Assembly (NCBI RefSeq): GCF_037042905.1 | Contig: NC_087245.1 | Coordinates: 24,614,501-24,678,500, forward strand | Origin: Lytechinus pictus | Taxonomy: Eukaryota; Echinodermata; Echinoidea; Temnopleuroida; Toxopneustidae | DNA length: 64,000 nt | Direction: 5' to 3' | Part shown: one piece after another, positions 32,061-43,494 of the stretch | Numbering within the stretch: position 1 is the first letter of the stretch | Layout of the letters: each line of letters starts with the position of its first letter | The notes under the pieces: model-generated | Told to the model about the DNA's origin: nothing | Seen by the model: the letters and a program-made list of their open reading frames with translations, nothing else | Databases searched by the model: none | Translations under genes and position numbers: made by a program

Positions 32061-33160
32061 AGCCAAAGTTGACATTTTTCCTGAAACCTCCAGGAATGGT
32101 ATTCTAATAATTTTGGTAGGTAATCTAAAAATGTTGAAGGATTAAAATAAATTAAAATTTATAGATGCATTATCCGGTTCAAATTTTTAAAAAGAAAGGC
32201 CAAGTTATCAATAGAAAGTCAATGATATCTTATTTTCATCCAATTTGGATTTTTGAATTTTCTTTTGCACTTAAACATGCAGATTTTTTAATTTTGTGGG
32301 TAATCAACTTGAAAAAATCAGTTAAATGCAAAATCATGATTTTTACTTATACAGTACTTTCAAGGAAAATGTCATATTTTGGCTTGCAGTAGATCAGGTT
32401 TAATCACCCTTAAATTGAGCATTGCACATCCACAAAAATCACTTCGCTATCTGGGGAAAAAGAATTTGATAAAATAAAAAATTCGAAAAATTGTAACCCT
32501 TGTAGATGTGCAACCCTCCACTAGTGTTCCTCCACCCCCCCCCCTCCTGATCATGGACTTGATAAAATGTTGCAAAATTGATTGAAATTGATGGTAAACT
32601 CTTACTATTTTCAAATATTGATGTCTTCTCATACCATAGCAGCAATTGCTATATTATCCCGTTATTTAGAGATTGAACACGGGTATTTTCACTATACATC
32701 CAAATGGATGCTTGATCAACCACAAAATTTTCCATAATCCAAAATAAAAATCATTAAAATTCATAGAGTGTAACTAGATACCAATCCACTTTGCAACATT
32801 TCGAGTATATTTTTATTTAGAAATAAGGGATATACCCAGAGTGAACTTCATAAAATGAAAGTAATTAAATAGATTTTTGATTAAATTTGTTTGAAGGGTG
32901 TACCAAAATGTGCTATATATTTTTGTTATACATTGAGAGATTAAATACATGAAGAAAAAATGTCATTTCAAAGTGAGAATGAACTTTGGATCAAGTTAAT
33001 GTTTCGTGCACATTTTAAGTGTATATCACAAGGGTTTTGGATCCAAGGATAATTGAAAATTTGTTCAGTTTTTATTTACCATTAAATTGTTGTTTGCTGA
33101 AGTAATAATTTATTTCATGAAGTTCACTCTCTGTCCGCTGTGTGAAAATTGGGTTGACAT
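32061..33160. other. Unrecognised AT-rich DNA
   Basis: No gene, repeat or signal recognised beyond a C run near 32536. Confidence 0.4.
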
Positions 33161-33300
33161 GGTGAGCATTTCATGAAACAGACCGCCCGTGATTTTCATT
33201 CACTATTGTTATAAGCTCATGTGAATCCTTGCATGTAATTGGCTCAGAGCAAATTGGTAAATGAAATTCACTGGCAAAACGTCTCATGAAATTCACCCCA
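33161..33300. mobile_element. GGGAGCGTTTCATGAA-like MITE, diverged copy 3
   Basis: GGTGAGCATTTCATGAAA and CTCATGAAATTCACCCC are inverted ends, with TGTAATTGGCTCAGAGC inside. Confidence 0.6.
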
Positions 33301-33962
33301 TTGAGCATGGGGGGAGAGATAGAAAGAGGAATGATGAAATGAAGTTTTTAATAGAGAAAGTGACCAATGACAGAGTCGTGGGTTAAGTTGGATGTGACTG
33401 AGCAAGAGATATAGACCAACATGAATAGGTGAAATAGTCAGGGTTAAGTTGGATGTGACTGAGCAAGAGATATAGACCAACATTGATAGGTAATATAGGA
33501 CTAAGGTGAGAACAGATGAGTGATTACTGAAAATTGAAATAAACAAAAAAGGCTTTAAAAAACAAAAAAACACGATGACAATTGGGAATGAAATGCAAAG
33601 ATGTTCAAGATGGCCCGGATGTGAAAATGGAAAGGGTGATTTTTTGGGGGGAGGGGGGTAGAATAAGAAAGTATGAATTCAAAATTTGAAGTATAGAGAA
33701 TGATGTTTAAGGATGAGTTAGAAGGGAGAGGATGGATTGTATTGGGTTGAGAAAGAAAGTTGGAAAGATTTACAAAGAAAGCATGGTTGAAATAATGAAT
33801 GCAAATCGTTAATATAAAAACAGTGATGGAAGTAGAGACAATGGGAATTGGGTAATTATGGAATAGACTTCAAGAGAAGACAGAGGGTGAGGAAGGGGGG
33901 AGGGGGCAAGTATTATACGAAACCAGTACGAGAATAAATACAAATAACCAAACGGAGATTAA
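33301..33962. other. Unrecognised DNA with a 61-bp direct duplication
   Basis: Two copies of GTTAAGTTGGATGTGACTGA and the bases after it start at 33382 and 33443. The rest is purine-rich and unrecognised. Confidence 0.6.
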
Positions 33963-34351
33963 GGTAACCGCACACCTTACGATTGGTCTGCGACCTGATT
34001 TTACAATAAAACGTTGTTACGTTTGATGCCAATATTTTATAGACATGGTACGTCTTACTGTGAAAAAAGTAGTAAATCATCGTAAAAATGATGACTATGA
34101 TAATTATCCTTATTATAATAAAATCGTATATAATATCTAATCGTAATGATGTCATAGCAAGCTAAACATCGGCTACGATTTGAAACCAATTAGACCTATA
34201 CGCCAAAATAAGGCTCTATCAATTATCCAAAATTTTGATGTTAGTATTTTGCAGTCACTTGGAACAGATTCATTCATAATTTTCAGATAACGAGCAAAGT
34301 GGGATTTTACCAAAATCGGGTCGTAGACCAATCTTAAGGTGTGCGGTGGCC
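33963..34351. mobile_element. MITE with GGYMACCGCACACCTTA ends
   Basis: Left GGTAACCGCACACCTTACGA and right TTAAGGTGTGCGGTGGCC are inverted, extended by GATTGGTCTGCGACC with GGTCGTAGACCAATC. About 390 bp, AT-rich, no coding frame. Confidence 0.75.
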
Positions 34352-35278
34352 ATAACACAAAATACCATTTAATAATCAATCAATTTGGGCAAATTTAACC
34401 CAAATGTCATTTGCAGAGATATTTATACTTCGATTTTTTTCAGTGAAGTTCAGAAAAAAGCCCTATACCATTTTATCATTCTACGCCAAGGCTTCAAGAG
34501 ATATCAGCAAATGAAAGCCTACAATACAGTTTTACTTTTCAAATTCTATGCATAATTGCTTGGTCGAACTAATTCTGACGATCTAAAGTTTATCAAATGA
34601 TGATTACCGTAGGTTGTTGCTCTAAAAGTTCACAGGAAATAAATATCAATAACAGGTCTATTATAATGTTGAAGAACCACAAAAGCTGCATTTTTTACTG
34701 AAATGGCATTGAAATGGAGGGATTCTTTAGTGTTCTACTACAAACTTTATGAAGGCAATCAAGTTTAATAAACTCCATAAAACTATGTTTAAATAGTCCT
34801 CTATCTATCTATCTGTCTATCTATCTATCTATTTATCTAATATAATCTACTCATATTGTGGTCTTACTTATCCATTCCTTCAAGTGTTTCAAAAATGCTG
34901 CAAAATTCAACAGATTACACAGTATAATCATGACCTAAGCAATAGTAATGTACGAAACCGATAAGAAAGGAAATTACTAATTGAGTATACGAATTTAAGA
35001 ATGACCACAAAAGTCCACAATAATTCATTTTGAGAAATCAAGGGAAATGAAAGAATTTTTGTATTCATCTAATCATTTGGTGCACTTTTTGGTAGATTTG
35101 CAGGATTATAAATTATTAGTACAAACAAGATCCTGCATGGACCTGGGTCGTTCTTATATTCCATTTCTCAATTGAACGTCAATTCTTAATAGCGGCCACA
35201 TTCAAAATAAGATATATATTTTCATAAAAACGTGGAGCACCTTACCATACTAAGATATACATATAATTATTAAATAAA
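34352..35278. other. Unrecognised AT-rich DNA with CTAT microsatellite
   Basis: A (CTAT)n run lies at about 34801-34840. Otherwise nothing is recognised. Confidence 0.5.
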
Positions 35279-35494
35279 CAGTTCTCAAAAAGTCAGTGAA
35301 CCCCACCACAAAATGCACTCCTTCATGCTGAGTGAAGACAACAAGCCCAGAGCCCAGCGAAACAAACTTAATTGAATGTATTACTTTATCACCTGACTTG
35401 ACAATCAAATATCTAAGACATGGCAGAACACTTGAACACCTTAAATATGTTTATTTTCTGGTGGGGTTCACTAACTTTTGAGCACCACTCACTG
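35279..35494. mobile_element. Tc1/mariner-like MITE
   Basis: CAGTTCTCAAAAAGTCAGTG plus AACCCCACCA at the left is mirrored by TGGTGGGGTTCACTAACTTT plus TGAGCACCACTCACTG at the right. CAGT ends with CTCAAAAGTTAGTGAACCCC-type termini are typical of Tc1-like elements. No TA is conserved on the left. 216 bp, non-coding. Confidence 0.7.
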
Positions 35495-35575
35495 CATACA
35501 AGCATGATGATTCAATTATGATTTGATTACCGATTCAGTGACGCGATACAAACTCGTAAATGAAAGGATATATAT

Positions 35576-35737
35576 CAGGGGCCGCGAAACGGTTTTGAAA
35601 GTGGGGGGGGGGGCTGACCATGCGAAAAATCACAATCAAATGGTAATTGTTACGTTTTTGTACAATATTTTGGAAAGAAAATGGGGGGGGGGGGCTGAAG
35701 CCCCCCCCCCTCCCCCTCCTCGGTTCCGCGGCCCCTG
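35576..35737. mobile_element. CAGGGGCCGCGGAAC-type MITE, copy 2
   Basis: Ends CAGGGGCCGCGAAACGG and TTCCGCGGCCCCTG. Flanking 5-mers are TATAT and TTTAT (one change). The interior matches 736-906. Confidence 0.75.
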
Positions 35738-36071
35738 TTTATGTGTGATCCTGTTGCTGACTTAATTAGAGTTTAGTCATGCAAAACATAAATTAAATAT
35801 TAAAATGAGGATTCGATTAAAAAAAAAAGAATAAAAACAAGGATATGAGACGGTGCCCTTTTCCTGCAGGCGATCTGGGACAAGTGTTACTTGTGCGCCC
35901 CTTCAAACCATTTTTTTTTCACGAGGGGGGGGGGGTAGATAGCCTTTTAAGCACATCCTTAAAGTGGCGCCGATCAGGTCGCATGTCCAAAATAAGTATT
36001 AAACGAATTCCATGACGTATGTTTGACAATAAATTAATACCACCTCTTCCATCACACTTTGAAAGTCGTTA
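35738..36071. other. Unrecognised DNA
   Basis: Only a G run near 35925 stands out. Confidence 0.4.
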
Positions 36072-36577
36072 TTACAGCATGAGAATGTCCCAGGGAACGT
36101 TATATACTAAAATAGAATTCAGTAGTACAGGTAATAGACGAGGGTTACAACTCCCTCGTTTTTTGCAAACATTTTGTCTGAATAAAGCCATAAAAAAGAG
36201 CCAGTTTGGTTGACCCGTTTTGTTGCATTGAATCCTATCGTAGTATCTAACGTCCTCCTGGACATTCCTGTTGGCCAACTGAATCCTTGATCAACCCTCA
36301 CCATGATGAGAGTGCATCGGGTGAACTTTCCAATCATCTTGACCATCGTCACCGACCGGAAATACACCGTCCACATCATATTCCTTCTCTTCATGGTAAG
36401 ACTATCGGTCCTCTCAATATGGTGAACTGTGACGTCAGACCTCATCTCACCGTAAGATAGTCGTATGAGGATGCCTTCCAGAACCGCCTCACCTCCCGAT
36501 GAGAACCTGCCTCCATTCCTCGCTGACCCACGCCAGATGGATGATGATGATGACTTGTGTACTCTAGAGCAGACCTA
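36072..36577 (-). other. Protein-like but ambiguous frames
   Basis: This stretch is not repeat-like. The minus strand has a 152-codon stop-to-stop frame (36577-36119, Ser/Gly/Arg-rich then hydrophobic). A second frame reads YDVDGVFPVGDDGQDDWKVH, a TGA, then LANRNVQEDVRYYDRIQ. A plus frame of 66 codons overlaps (36465-36665). No frame has both a convincing start and splice sites. A decayed gene is possible. Confidence 0.2.
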
Positions 36578-36749
36578 TTCCATTTCAAAATGTGGTTCAG
36601 CATGCATGAGACGGGAATTGATCGTATTCAGTGGGACAGAAGTCTTGGTCGATATGTCAGGCTGATTCTTAGCCTGATGTAAAACAAAAGAAAACAAACT
36701 CAAGTGAAAAAGTCTTATGCGCACATGACAAAAAAGTAACAAACCTATA

Positions 36750-37490
36750 GGGCCGGTTTCAGGAAGAATTAAATCTATAGTAACTTTTTTTGGGGGGCAA
36801 CAACCATGGCATCATGTCTCGGAAGCCAATCGCAATTAATCTAAAGTTAATATAGTTTTAATTATTTAATTTTTGTTTGATCTGGTGTGTCTCGTATAGA
36901 ACACTTCAACTCCATTAAAGTTGAACCTATGTGGATAAACTGTGCTGGAAAAAGTACAGAACACCCGCCCCGGCGAAAAGGAAAGTGGGAGAAAGAGGGA
37001 GGGGAAAGAGAAGTAAGGGAAAAGGGATAGTGGGGAGAAAAGAAAGGGGACAAGAAAGAAAAAGAAACGAAATGAAAGGGGGCAGAGAGGGGGGGGGGGT
37101 AGATAAGGAATAGAATTGAAAGAGAAAGGCGAAATTAATAAAGGAGGGAGAGAGAGAGAAATGAGAAGGAAGAAATAGAGAGACGAATGAAAAGGAAGGG
37201 AAAATGTCAAAGTTAAAAAAAAGAAAAGGGCAGCTCTATCCTGGCTTGAGCGTATGTTGATATGAAGGGCGGGGACTCACTGAATTTTTTTTTAATTTTT
37301 TTATTATTTTTCTCTTTTTTTGCTTCAAAAGAATGGAAGATAAAAAGGTGATAACTAAAGAAAAGGGAAAATTAAGGTAAGGTGCATGTGGAAAAAGACA
37401 TTGTCTTTGGCAGGCGCGTATCCGTGGGCAGGGTGGGGGCAGAAAGGTGATCGACGAAAGGGGATCGAAATGTTCCCATTTCAGGTCAAT
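36750..37490. other. Polypurine tract and unrecognised DNA
   Basis: Positions 36973-37215 are almost purely A/G on the plus strand and produce a spurious Ser/Pro/Phe-rich minus frame. The flanks are unrecognised. Confidence 0.6.
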
Positions 37491-37496
37491 ATTTAA

Positions 37497-37790
37497 AGGA
37501 ATAGTCCGGGCTGAAAATATTTATATCTACATAAATAAAGTAGAATTCACAGAGCAAAATGCTTAAATTTCATCAAAATTGGATAACACATAACAAAGTT
37601 ATTGAATTTTAAAGTTTATCAATATTTTGTGAATACAGTAATATATATTCATTCGGTGGGCTGATGATGTCGTATCCCTACGTTCCTTTTTCTTATGTTA
37701 TTACATGAAATCATAATTGTTTCATTTTTTCATACATGTGTAAATGGAGTAGTCGTTTTCATGAAATCGTCATAAATGTGAGATTTTGTA
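37497..37790. mobile_element. TTAA MITE, right part lost
   Basis: TTAA (37493-37496) precedes AGGAATAGTCCGGGC. The inner ACATAACAAAGTTATTGAAT and GGTGGGCTGATGATGTC blocks match 22860-23368. The mirrored right half is missing. Confidence 0.7.
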
Positions 37791-38337
37791 GTTATCTCGT
37801 CCCAAGTTAAGTTGTTCGGGGAGGGGGTACCCTTTTAGGGAGTTATCCTCAGTGGGACTTATTCTAGGAGGTATCCGTTAGCTGGGAGTTGTCTCCTAGA
37901 GTTGACCTCCGGGAAGATGTCTTGATACGTTATTATTATTCTTACAATATCATATTTTTTGATAATCATTTATACCGTCACGCTCAGCATCCCTCAAGCA
38001 CTCATTGAACAAGCTGGGGAATGTACAACGTTGCAGTTAGTAGAGCAACTCATCATCCTGTTCACCACAAGTTGGCGAGCAAAACCAGTCTCGGTCTAAA
38101 ATCGAATTGCCAAAAAAATGATAATCATAATGATGATGATACTCTCATGATGCCACGGATATTAAATTGAAATAAAGCTACATGTAGGGAATTGTCCGAT
38201 GGACAATTCTTATATGAGCGCAGGGTGGAGCAAAATTTTATGTTTTTAGAATGCAAAATTAGGTCAATGTAAGCACGTTGACTACATTTAAAGATGTGAT
38301 AGTTTTTCCAAGCATTATCATAAATATTCATCATAAA
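37791..38337. other. Unrecognised DNA
   Basis: A 97-codon minus frame (38125-38418) matches nothing known. Confidence 0.4.
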
Positions 38338-38368
38338 ATCAAGGAGCTTCAAAACGGAGCTCCTTGAT
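38338..38368. repeat. Perfect hairpin, 11-bp arms
   Basis: ATCAAGGAGCT, 9-base loop, AGCTCCTTGAT. It overlaps the stop codon of the possible last exon of the PHD gene. Confidence 0.8.
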
Positions 38369-38424
38369 AAAATATATCGTTTCTGTCTTGAAAGGCGGTG
38401 TGGATGACATGCTATCACTCCTCT
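38339..38424 (-). CDS. Possible last exon of the PHD gene
   Basis: On the minus strand, CACCAACCTTTCAG precedes 38424. The segment is in phase with the upstream exon and reads 27 residues (ERSDSMSSTPPFK...RFEAP) to TGA at 38341-38339. It would leave the second PHD finger without its last Cys pair, so either that finger is truncated or the true next exon lies elsewhere. Confidence 0.25.
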
Positions 38425-38532
38425 CTGAAAGGTTGGTGGTGATATTTCCCCACGGATTACATCCGTGACGCGAATTAATTCCCTGGTTCGTGACTTAGTT
38501 GTGCAGTTGGACCAATATGTTTTAAAATTTAC

Positions 38533-38796
38533 CTTGAGAAATCGTAGTCGATCTCACGCAGGAGTGATGGAAGGACTTCCCCTTCTCACAGGAACTGTTC
38601 GAACAAGTCCATTTTAAAATGCCTCCATCTGTACTCCTGCATATACAGAATTGGCCGTTACCAGATTCTGTGCATTCTTTACTGCAGAACCAGTCAGTCT
38701 CTTCTTCCCCGTCTGTCACCATCACGCAGTCCATATGGAACCATCTATCCTTGCAGGTTACATTAGAGCACTCCACCACTGACGTACCATCAAGTT
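38533..38796 (-). CDS. PHD-finger exon (most of PHD 1, start of PHD 2)
   Basis: An internal 264-bp exon with phase 1 at both ends: acceptor CTTTTCAG before 38796, donor CAAG|GTAAAT after 38533. It supplies VVECSNVTCKDRWFHMDC and DWFCSKEC, which complete the C4HC3 zinc pattern begun by CFC in the exon at 39877. A second finger starts at FCICRSTDGGILKWTC with CEKGKSFHHSC. The CxC first pair, the WFH and the WFCxxxC end resemble ING-family PHD fingers, which bind histone H3 tails. PHD fingers also occur in some transposon proteins. In nearly all frames tested by eye only this one is open and protein-like. Confidence 0.7.
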
Positions 38797-39288
38797 CTGA
38801 AAAGTATATGCATAGTTTGTTGATGTGTTATTATTATCACAATTATTATCATCAGATGATTTGTCATTACATACAGATTAGATTTGATGCAGTACAACTC
38901 AGATATTATTATGATTATCATCATCACCATTATCATTATCATCGAGAGAGAAACGCATCTCTTTTATTTTGTTCAGTTAATTAATAACCCTCTTTTAGGT
39001 CAGGATATCAGGGCATTGATTGTATATATGAATACAAAATGTCATTGTGTTATGATGTCATGTAGACACAAATAATTGGACCTCTAGGTCGCTCTCACGT
39101 CCCTGATTATATCAATGGCTCAGAATAGAGTGATCCATTCGTATTATTTTTGTAATGTTGACATAATAATCTTAATATATTGTACGATGTACTTTGTTGT
39201 GATTTTAAACGGTCAATAAAACCAAACCAAACCAAAGAATTGTAATAATTCTGATGATTAATTATACTGAGAACAGTTTATGTCATGG
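38797..39288. other. Intron of the PHD gene, AT-rich
   Basis: Contains (CAT)n-rich stretches at 38828-38945 and nothing else recognised. Confidence 0.5.
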
Positions 39289-39730
39289 CCCTGGGAAGCG
39301 GGGTGCAGATTTTCCAGGGGGGTGATGTCGTATATTTTCCACAGGCAGCACTCACTGGAAATCCGGTAGATGTGGCAAAATGCACAAATACAACCAGAAG
39401 TGCATGCCTACAAAATGACCTTAACGTTTTAGCACTATCCACTTTACCGCCTTTTATTCACTTATTTGATTTATTTATTTATTATAATTTTTTTGGGGTT
39501 TAAGGTTTGTACAATTTTTCGGAATCCAAATGACCTTCACATTTCAGTGAAATCCTTTTCTGCTTGTAAAATTTGTCCGGACAGAAATTACCTTCATTTT
39601 TTATTGAAATTAATTCTTTGCCTGTCAAATCTCTTGGGACCAAAATAACCTTTATTTTTTCATGAAATACTTTTTCTGCTTTTAAAATTTACATCAGCAC
39701 CCACCCCCTCTGAAAATATCCTTCCAAGGG
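39289..39730. repeat. G-run repeat with AAATGACCTTCA units
   Basis: Three or more ~70-bp units of the type TGTCCGGACAGAAATTACC-TTCATTTTT-GAAA-TTCTGCTTGTAAAATTT. Related to 4541-5095. Lies inside the PHD-gene intron. Confidence 0.6.
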
Positions 39731-39876
39731 TCCTGGTTTATGTATGAAATTCAAGGACTATGTATGTTATTGCTCAATTTGAATAATTTTTGCACTCCAA
39801 AAAAATTCGTCATTATTTTGTACCCCCTCCCTCCCTTCTATGATTCAGATTGGGCTCTCACAAACAAAAGTTTTAC

Positions 39877-40083
39877 CTTCTTTGCAAAAGCATAGATTAT
39901 CGTCATATCCTTCGGTGGTTGCATTAATGGTATCTGCAACTTGGTTCATTGGTAATTGGAACCAAGTTCTCCTAAGAATTTCTTCAGCCGCTGAGTCGAG
40001 GTCTGGATCTTTGTTGCCTTCATTGGCCTGTTCCCGAATTATTTCATGTGCGAAAAGCCGACCACAAATGACCTGGATATGAA
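39877..40083 (-). CDS. Exon upstream of the PHD finger, same gene
   Basis: The frame reads HIQVICGRLFAHEIIREQ, then DLDSAAEEILRRTWFQLP, then NATTEGYDDNLCFCKE, ending GAAG|GTAAAAC after 39877. The last residues CFCK are the first zinc ligands of the PHD finger completed at 38796. The join (G|AA) restores Glu. The exon start is either 40083 (GATCCAG, giving phase 1 as in the next exon) or 40072 (ATATCCAG). An in-frame TAA just upstream excludes a longer exon. The helical region before the finger is unknown to me. Upstream exons are not found, so the gene is partial or a transposon-derived fragment. Confidence 0.6.
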
Positions 40084-40108
40084 CTGGATCAAGATAGAAG
40101 GAATACAT

Positions 40109-42109
40109 AGAACATTTTTACTGGCCATGCTGATCAGAGGTTCAAACATTTTATTTTAATGAACACAATCATGATGTTGTGTATTTCTTTTCAACACGAT
40201 CATGACAATATTTATACAAAATTTAAAGAGCGTCAAATATCCATCCAAATTACCCCCGCCCTGAAGAACGAGACGCGTATTCTGAAGTCCAGTTGATTTT
40301 TAAAATCACAGAGTGAGACCATGTCATAGGATTAACCAGACTTCAAAACTTATTATTTTCTGTACTTAGCATCGTATAATAATGTTTTAAAAAGGGCCGT
40401 ACCAACTTGGGGTTTGATGGGCTCGAACTTTCATCGTTTTGGTTTTGTTTGTCAAATTTTCACCGACACGAATTTTGGCCTATTTTAGATGTTTTCTGCG
40501 GAGGAAAATATGTACGAATTTGGTTTACATCTACTTTATTTATTTATTCAATTTGTTTATTCACTTTATCATTTATCTATTTTTACAGAAGAAAAAGTAA
40601 TCTTGCACGGTTCTGTACATTATTACTTGTTCGAGCAACCGATTGAACACATACATGTACCAAGAGAAAATCATCTGTGTGATTGAAACTGGTCATCTGT
40701 TCATTCACGGAACGGTGCCCGAATGCCTCTCTGATGTTCTTTATAACGAGTCTTTCTCCGTGTGAGAGGAGTTTGAATACAATTCAGTGATGATGTCCTT
40801 CACGGAGATAAAAAGAAAATCAACAGAGTTAGGCTGTCATCTTGTCATTACCTTTATTGTATTTTTTCAGCCACTTGTATTTAAACGGTCTTGATGGTTT
40901 TCAGAGAACCTGAATCTCATCTTGTTTAAAGGCAAACGAAGTGGGAGTTCTCACTATTAGGACTAAACAATTTAAAATCATATTATTATAACAACCTATA
41001 TATAAGATTTACCTTTTCTTCTACAGTGCATATAAAGTTTACATTTTGTAAAATTCCAATAAAATGATATATTTGAATTGTTTGTTTTTGTTACACATTT
41101 ATGCTTAGGTCTCTAAGTGAATGACGATAATATAATCATTGCATATTTGTTCCGCTTTAGTGAGTATCACTTATATTCTTTTTTTTTAATAGTTCGTGGA
41201 AAATAATTTGAGAAAAATTGAAAATAGTTATATGAATAAAAATAGATGTTGATTATGAAGAGCGCATAGACTTTAGCTAAAATTAATGATTTCAAGATAT
41301 ATATAAATAACTTTTTACATTGGTCAAAACACTCCCTCGAGCGCCATTGCCCCTCCCTCCCCACCACACACCATTATGACCCTTGCGATGATAATGTGCG
41401 TTACATGTAGCAGGGATTATATAATAGACTTGATCTTCTGTTAATCATTGTAATGTCTAGGGAAGTGTGGATACAAAATTATGACATGAAGAATGAATAA
41501 TCATACTTTCATCTGGTAGATCGTAGACCAAAGCCTACGAATATGTGCGTAATGTTATCCCCAAAATTTAATTTTAAATATTAAGGGCCTTTTTACAAAG
41601 TGTTAACTTTTTATTGATATGCAATATATGCAATATACAAATACAAATATGACATTGTGTATTTTCTTTATATTTTATTGCATGTATATTAAAGAAAATC
41701 GATTTGATCGTAGTCAATTCGACTGGAGACATAGTAGGCCCAACGAAGTTATAGTAGAAAATAATAACAGACATGTATGCCATTTACGACAAATTTGTTT
41801 AAGTATGTGGCCGCTATGAAAGCATTTGCACATCGCCCACACTGTGAATACTCTTTATGCTGAACTGTTAAAATTCCAAAACGATTAATTTGATACTGTA
41901 TAAACTTTATGGGATTTTGTTTAATTCCAAGAATTAACTGTGTGATTGTGTTCATTTCTTTTTAGGCATACATTAATGATGATTACGAGAAATATTATAC
42001 AGACCTTCATTACAAGAGACCGGAAATGGAAATCCTGGGGGATTGGATGGAATTCTCTGAGTCTATATTTTTTGGTAGGGACCATCGCGGCCGCAAGCTT
42101 CGCCTTGTT
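40109..42109. other. Unrecognised AT-rich DNA
   Basis: No gene, named repeat or strong signal. Frames of 60-81 codons on both strands are AT-driven or start in neighbouring repeats. Confidence 0.4.
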
Positions 42110-43164
42110 CAGGCGCGGATCCAGGAGGGGGCCGAGCCGGCCCCGGCCCCCCCTATTTTTTGACAACCTGCAGAAAAAGTGTACTATAGGAAAAACACTA
42201 AAGAAAAGTAGGAAAGAGGTATCATACCCAGAATGTGTAATTTACAACCTCGTAACGGCCGGCCCGACCCCGAAAGGAAACAAGAAAAGGGTGAGGGGAA
42301 GAATTGGAAAAAGAACTTTATATAAAAAATTTCGCTCGCGCTTCGCGCTCGCATTGCCTGTGCCAATGAATCCCATTCAAGAGGATTAAATGATACTTAT
42401 ATATCCAGATCTGAAATCAATTTGCACACAATATTTTAGCTCGCACATCAAGCTTTAATTATTTTGTTTGTTTTACACAAATTGTTTATATCAAAATTTT
42501 CAGCTCGCGCTGCGTGCTCGCACTGTTTGATTTGTGAGTTACCTATCCTCTTTGGAAATTCTTACCAAAATTTGTCAAAATGCTCCTTTATCATGTCAGT
42601 ATATAAAAAAAATTGAGCTTGTGCTTCGCGCTCGCATTTAATTGTTTGAGACACACAGCTTTTTCTGTATTTAAATAAAAACGCGCTTAGACTGTCCAGT
42701 TTTCAGGTCGGAATATCAAAAATTTTGAGCTCACGCTTCGCACTCTCATTATTTAATTGGTGATACTTGTATCCTCTTCATTAATCACTAAAAACAGTCC
42801 TAATTGAGTCCCTTTTCACGTTACTATGATAAAATTTCGGCTCGCGCTTCGCGCTCGCATTGTTTAGTTGGATACTTATCTTTTTCATGATTATCTCCTC
42901 AGAATCTTCAGGTCTAAGGACATAAAATATCAAAGGATTTGAGCTCGCGCTCCGCGCTCGCATTATATATTAAGACCACATGAGATACCTTATCTTGTTT
43001 ATAACAATAAAAACTAACATATACTTAAAACTTCAGTCTTTAGTTAGGACTACCCCCTGAACCCCCCACCAAAAAAAAAATCAGATTATAGCGGCCAATC
43101 GAGAAAAATGTTGATAAAAATATTTTTCGGCCCCCCCTATTGGCGAAAGCTGGATCCGCCCCTG
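42110..43164. mobile_element. Complete CAGGGGCGGATCCAG element, 1,055 bp
   Basis: CAGGCGCGGATCCAGGAGGG at the left and AGCTGGATCCGCCCCTG at the right are inverted ends. TTGTT occurs on both sides (42105-42109 and 43165-43169), a 5-bp target duplication. Inside, the word GCTCGCGCTTCGCGCTCGC recurs at 42334, 42503, 42617, 42729, 42840 and 42943, about every 110 bp. There is no transposase, so it is non-autonomous. A 147-codon frame at its left edge is spurious. Confidence 0.85.
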
Positions 43165-43494
43165 TTGTTGGTGGTGTCAACGGTTTTTTGGTCTCCATGG
43201 AAACAGATTGGGTAGTCCTCGGGAACGCACTGCACAAGTTCATTGAGGATTGCGTGCATACCTGCAGTTGTACTTGGGTTCTCTGAAAAAATGCAATGAG
43301 GACAGAAAAATTAAAATCCTTGTCTTGGAACTTATTTCTAATCACCATAACACAGGGGCAGTCGAACAGGGGTGGGCACTTGCCCTTCAAACGTTTCCCG
43401 TATGACAAAATAGTATTCTTTTTTCAGCTAGATGACATCACTCCCTTACAAAAAAGTTTAATTACATGTCTAGCGACAGACAGATGAATGGTCA
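43165..43494. other. Unrecognised DNA
   Basis: A 122-codon minus frame (43040-43408) begins here but runs into the element end, so it is not supported. Confidence 0.4.

Noticed and set aside
36866-37210. 114-codon minus frame rich in Ser, Pro and Phe
   Set aside because: It is the translation of a polypurine/polypyrimidine tract.
41946-42389. 147-codon frame
   Set aside because: It crosses the left end of a non-autonomous transposon and its G/C-rich repeats.
43040-43408. 122-codon minus frame
   Set aside because: It spans the right end of the 42110-43164 element and has no domain or splice support.
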